The notes under the pieces were generated by a model. The model made no database searches and was not told where the DNA came from. It was given only the letters and a program-made list of their open reading frames with translations. The translations under genes were made by a program, and so were the position numbers. This document shows, piece by piece, positions 61,519 through 64,000 of a stretch of 64,000 bases of DNA. The stretch lies in the NCBI GenBank assembly GCA_023426365.1, contig JAFAAW010000001.1, positions 14,078 to 78,077 of the forward strand. The letters run 5' to 3'. The stretch is from Pseudomonadota bacterium. Its GTDB lineage: Bacteria; Pseudomonadota; Alphaproteobacteria; Rhodospirillales; Magnetospirillaceae. Each line of letters starts with the position of its first letter. Within the stretch, counting starts at the first letter, position 1.

Positions 61519-63165
61519 CTAGGTGGTGGCCGGCAGGCCGTTGCGCAGCATCCGTTCGAACTGATCGGCAGGGACCGGCCGGGAATAGTAATAGCCCTGC
61601 ACGGTGTCGCAGCCGTTGTCGCGCAGGAAGGTGACGTGGTTCTCCACCTCGGCGCCTTCGGCCACCACTTCAAGGTTGAGGCCGCGCGACAGGCCGATGA
61701 TGGCGCGTGCGATCTCGGCCGTCTTGGGGTTGCTGTCCACGTCGGCGATGAAGGCGCGGTCAATCTTGAGCGTGGTGATGGGAAATCGGCCCAGATAGGA
61801 CAGGCTGGAATAGCCGGTGCCGAAATCGTCGATGGACAGCCCGAGGCCCAGTTCGCGCAGCGCGCTCATCTTGCGCACGGCGCCCTCGACGTCGTTCATC
61901 AGCATGCTCTCGGTGATCTCCAGTTCCAGCCACCGGGGGTCCAGCCCGCTCTCCGCCAGGATGCCGGTGACCGTGTCGATCAGTTGGGGCGAACGGAACT
62001 GGCGGGCCGAGACGTTGACCGACACCTTGACCGGCGCCAGCCCCGCCGCCTGCCACTGCCGGGTCTGCCGGCACGACTGGGCGAGCACCCAGGCGCCGAT
62101 GGGTTCGATCAGCCCGGTTTCCTCGGCCACCGGAATGAATTCGCCCGGCGACACCATGCCCCGCTCGGGATCGATCCAGCGCACCAGCGCCTCGGCCCCC
62201 ACGATGCGGGAATCGGCGGCGCACACCTTGGGCTGATAGAAGACGGCGAATTCGTCGTTGGCCAGCGCGCGGCGCAGGCGGGCCTCGAGGTCGAGGCGCT
62301 GGCGCGCCTTGCGGTTCATGTCCTTGGAAAAGAACTGGTACTGGTTGCGCCCCGATACCTTGGCGTGGTGCAGGGCGTTTTCAGCCTGTTTGACCAGCGC
62401 GGCACCGCTGGCCGCGTCCTGCGGATAGATGGCGATGCCGATGGAAAAGGTGATCACCACCTCTTGCCCGTCGATGGTGAACGGTTCGCGCACGGCGCGC
62501 AGCACCTTCTCGGCCACGATCACGCTGTCGTCGGTGCCGGCGATGGTCATCACCAGCGCGAACTTGTCGCCGTCCAGCCGCACCGCCGTATCGGTTTCGC
62601 GGATGCAATGGCGCAGGCGCCGCGCCGCCTCGATCAGCAGGCGGTCGCCGGCGCCGTGGCCCAGCGCATCGTTGACCAGGGAAAAGCGGTCCAGCCCCAT
62701 CAGCAAAAGGGCCACCGATCCACCGGAGCGATTGACCTGTAGCACCGCCTGGTGGACGCGGTCGTGGAAAATGTCGCGGTTGGGCAGGCCGGTCAGCTCG
62801 TCATGACCGAAATGGCGGCTGCCCTCGCCGGTAGCGGGGCGCAGCAGGCCCAGATAACAGGTGGGAAAATCGGCCGATCCGTTGACCGCGCTGACGGTGA
62901 CGTCGAACAGCCGTTCCGCGCCGTCGGCGCAGCGGACCAGACCATGCCAGCGGCCGCCGTCACTGGTGGACATGGCCCGCCCCAGCGCGTCATGGGCGCT
63001 GGCCGCATCCTCGCCCTCCGCTGTCAGCAGGTGCGCGGCGGCGAAGCCGGTCAGGGTTTCGAACGCCTTGTTCACCCGGATCAGCCGGCGCTCGGCATCG
63101 GCCAGCACCACCGCGTCGCGGATATTTTCCAGTATGACGTCAAGTATTGCCTGATGATCGTTCAT
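61519..63165 (-). CDS. PAS-GGDEF-EAL protein, probable c-di-GMP phosphodiesterase
   Basis: A 548-residue cytoplasmic signalling protein: PAS domain (about 1-120), GGDEF domain (about 130-295) and EAL domain (about 305-548). The GGDEF active site reads LDGDKF, so cyclase activity is probably lost. The EAL domain keeps GAEALVRW, SARQF, LEITESML, DDFGTGYSSLSYL and KIDRAFI, so it should hydrolyse c-di-GMP, perhaps allosterically controlled by the GGDEF part. The start at 63165 has GGGAG upstream. The AmiC-like gene follows 44 bp later and could provide the input signal. Confidence 0.92.
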   Translation of the reverse strand: MNDHQAILDVILENIRDAVVLADAERRLIRVNKAFETLTGFAAAHLLTAEGEDAASAHDALGRAMSTSDGGRWHGLVRCADGAERLFDVTVSAVNGSADFPTCYLGLLRPATGEGSRHFGHDELTGLPNRDIFHDRVHQAVLQVNRSGGSVALLLMGLDRFSLVNDALGHGAGDRLLIEAARRLRHCIRETDTAVRLDGDKFALVMTIAGTDDSVIVAEKVLRAVREPFTIDGQEVVITFSIGIAIYPQDAASGAALVKQAENALHHAKVSGRNQYQFFSKDMNRKARQRLDLEARLRRALANDEFAVFYQPKVCAADSRIVGAEALVRWIDPERGMVSPGEFIPVAEETGLIEPIGAWVLAQSCRQTRQWQAAGLAPVKVSVNVSARQFRSPQLIDTVTGILAESGLDPRWLELEITESMLMNDVEGAVRKMSALRELGLGLSIDDFGTGYSSLSYLGRFPITTLKIDRAFIADVDSNPKTAEIARAIIGLSRGLNLEVVAEGAEVENHVTFLRDNGCDTVQGYYYSRPVPADQFERMLRNGLPATT

Positions 63166-63266
63166 CAACCCACTCCCGCCGCCCTTTATCCGCGCGCCCG
63201 GTTGAAAGCGCAACGACCATGTTGCCGCACTTGAGGGCGGCGCTTCTCCGTGCCATGGTTTTGCCC

Positions 63267-64000
63267 ATGAACGAGATCCTTTACGGGGCGGTCCCGCTGG
63301 ACCGCGCCCACGCCCTTCGCCGCGATGCCAAGATCCTGGAGACGCTGCGCCAGTCCCCGGGAAAGCTGGTTGTGCCCACCTGGCGCGAGATGTCGCTGGT
63401 GCGCGGCCTGCCCGCCGGCGACGACGGCCAGCCCCCCGGCGCCGTGCTGGTGCGCGGCACCCCGGCGGCCGAATTGCTGGATCTGGCCGGCCACGCGGTG
63501 TTCCTGGGGCTGAACGCCGGGGGCGCCCCGGTCTTCGCCGCCGACCTGTCGGCGTCGGAACCCGAGGCCGACGGCAGCGGTCCCCGTCTGGGCCTGGGCG
63601 GCATCTGGACCGGCCTGCGCGCCGCCGCCCCGCTGTTGCCGGCGGGCGACGCGGCGCTGCTGGGCTATGCCCGGGCCATGACGATCTGGCATCACCGCCA
63701 CCGCTTCTGCGGGTCGTGCGGCGCCCCCACCGAATCCCGCGACGGCGGCTATGTGCGCCAATGCGTGGACGTCCGCTGCAATGCGCACAGCTATCCGCGC
63801 ACCGATCCGGCGGTGATCATGCGGGTGACGGACGGCGACAATGTGCTGCTGCACCGCCAGCCGGGCTGGCCGGCCGGTCAATGGTCGGTGCTGGCCGGTT
63901 TCGTCGAACCGGGCGAAACGCTGGAAGAGGCGGTGGCGCGCGAGGTGCGCGAGGAAACCGGCATCCAGGTCGCGGACGTCACCTATGTGGGCAGCCAGCC
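63267..64000 (+). CDS. nudC: NADH pyrophosphatase NudC (3' end cut off)
   Basis: Nudix hydrolase that splits NADH and removes NAD caps from RNA. The visible 244 codons hold an N-terminal domain, the zinc ribbon (FCGSCGAPT ... CVDVRCNAHSYPR), the TDPAVIMRV strand and the Nudix box GFVEPGETLEEAVAREVREE, then TGI. The frame is open to the window end. The start is ATG 63267 or an in-frame ATG at 63255; neither has a clear ribosome site. Divergent from the EAL gene. Confidence 0.93.
   Translation, partial: MNEILYGAVPLDRAHALRRDAKILETLRQSPGKLVVPTWREMSLVRGLPAGDDGQPPGAVLVRGTPAAELLDLAGHAVFLGLNAGGAPVFAADLSASEPEADGSGPRLGLGGIWTGLRAAAPLLPAGDAALLGYARAMTIWHHRHRFCGSCGAPTESRDGGYVRQCVDVRCNAHSYPRTDPAVIMRVTDGDNVLLHRQPGWPAGQWSVLAGFVEPGETLEEAVAREVREETGIQVADVTYVGSQ

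Overview
The window is a stretch of GC-rich chromosome from an alphaproteobacterium, most likely a Rhodospirillales member of the Magnetospirillum type. Reasons: a complete napFDAGHBC periplasmic nitrate reductase operon in the order known from magnetospirilla; alphaproteobacterial marker families (TrcR/DUF1013, DUF1465, DUF1192, DUF455, full-length GlnE, an ornithine decarboxylase with a speF-type leader); a ThiS-ThiG fusion; and many one- and two-component and c-di-GMP/cAMP signalling genes. No magnetosome genes, phage, insertion sequences, tRNA, rRNA or CRISPR arrays were seen. The first and last genes (tyrS, nudC) are cut by the window ends.

Layout. 1-9 kb: tyrS end, frataxin cyaY, a degenerate receiver protein, rpmE, a membrane adenylate cyclase, a TetR regulator divergent from a lone motB with a perfect 21-bp operator between them, DUF1465, a small heat-shock protein, and a minus-strand DUF1192/3-hydroxybutyrate dehydrogenase/thioesterase group. 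9-22 kb: quinone oxidoreductase, TrcR, two paralogous glycine-zipper lipoproteins, a 1074-residue AsmA/YhdP-like protein, glnE, a PrxQ-type peroxiredoxin, DUF455, a Panacea (SocA-like) protein and a molybdopterin-binding protein fused to a decayed MobA-like domain. 22-32 kb: aminotransferase plus a gamma-glutamyltransferase-like lipoprotein that lacks the catalytic Thr, divergent from an M48 protease with overlapping start codons; a DsbA-family protein; flagellar hook flgE with a sigma-54 promoter; ornithine decarboxylase with a structured leader and a 41-codon upstream ORF; thiSG. 32-41 kb: aroQ-accB-accC, DUF421, PepSY/response regulator/histidine kinase, a zinc-binding chemoreceptor, a diheme cytochrome c, RidA. 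41-54 kb: diguanylate cyclase, paaK, an RND efflux pair, GNAT, an orphan NHLP-leader RiPP precursor with a small zinc-ribbon protein, and an outer-membrane beta-barrel protein divergent from a sigma-54 activator. 54-64 kb: the nap operon with an FNR box, an AmiC/UrtA-like binding protein, a PAS-GGDEF-EAL protein and nudC.

How the genes work together. The nap genes form one tightly overlapping unit in which NapC/NapGH pass quinol electrons through NapB to NapA. AccB and AccC are the biotin carrier and carboxylase halves of acetyl-CoA carboxylase and follow aroQ closely. The PepSY protein, response regulator and sensor kinase overlap like a single signalling operon. The RND adaptor and pump overlap by an ATGA.

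The most novel-looking items are the orphan RiPP precursor (49.8-50.2 kb), the upstream peptide and stem-loops in front of ornithine decarboxylase (30.9-31.1 kb), the internal ThiG start inside the ThiS-ThiG fusion (32.1 kb), the overlapping divergent starts at 25.4 kb, and two families of diverged intergenic palindromic elements (19.8 kb; 22.2 and 37.9 kb). Family names are from reading the protein sequences; no database search was run.
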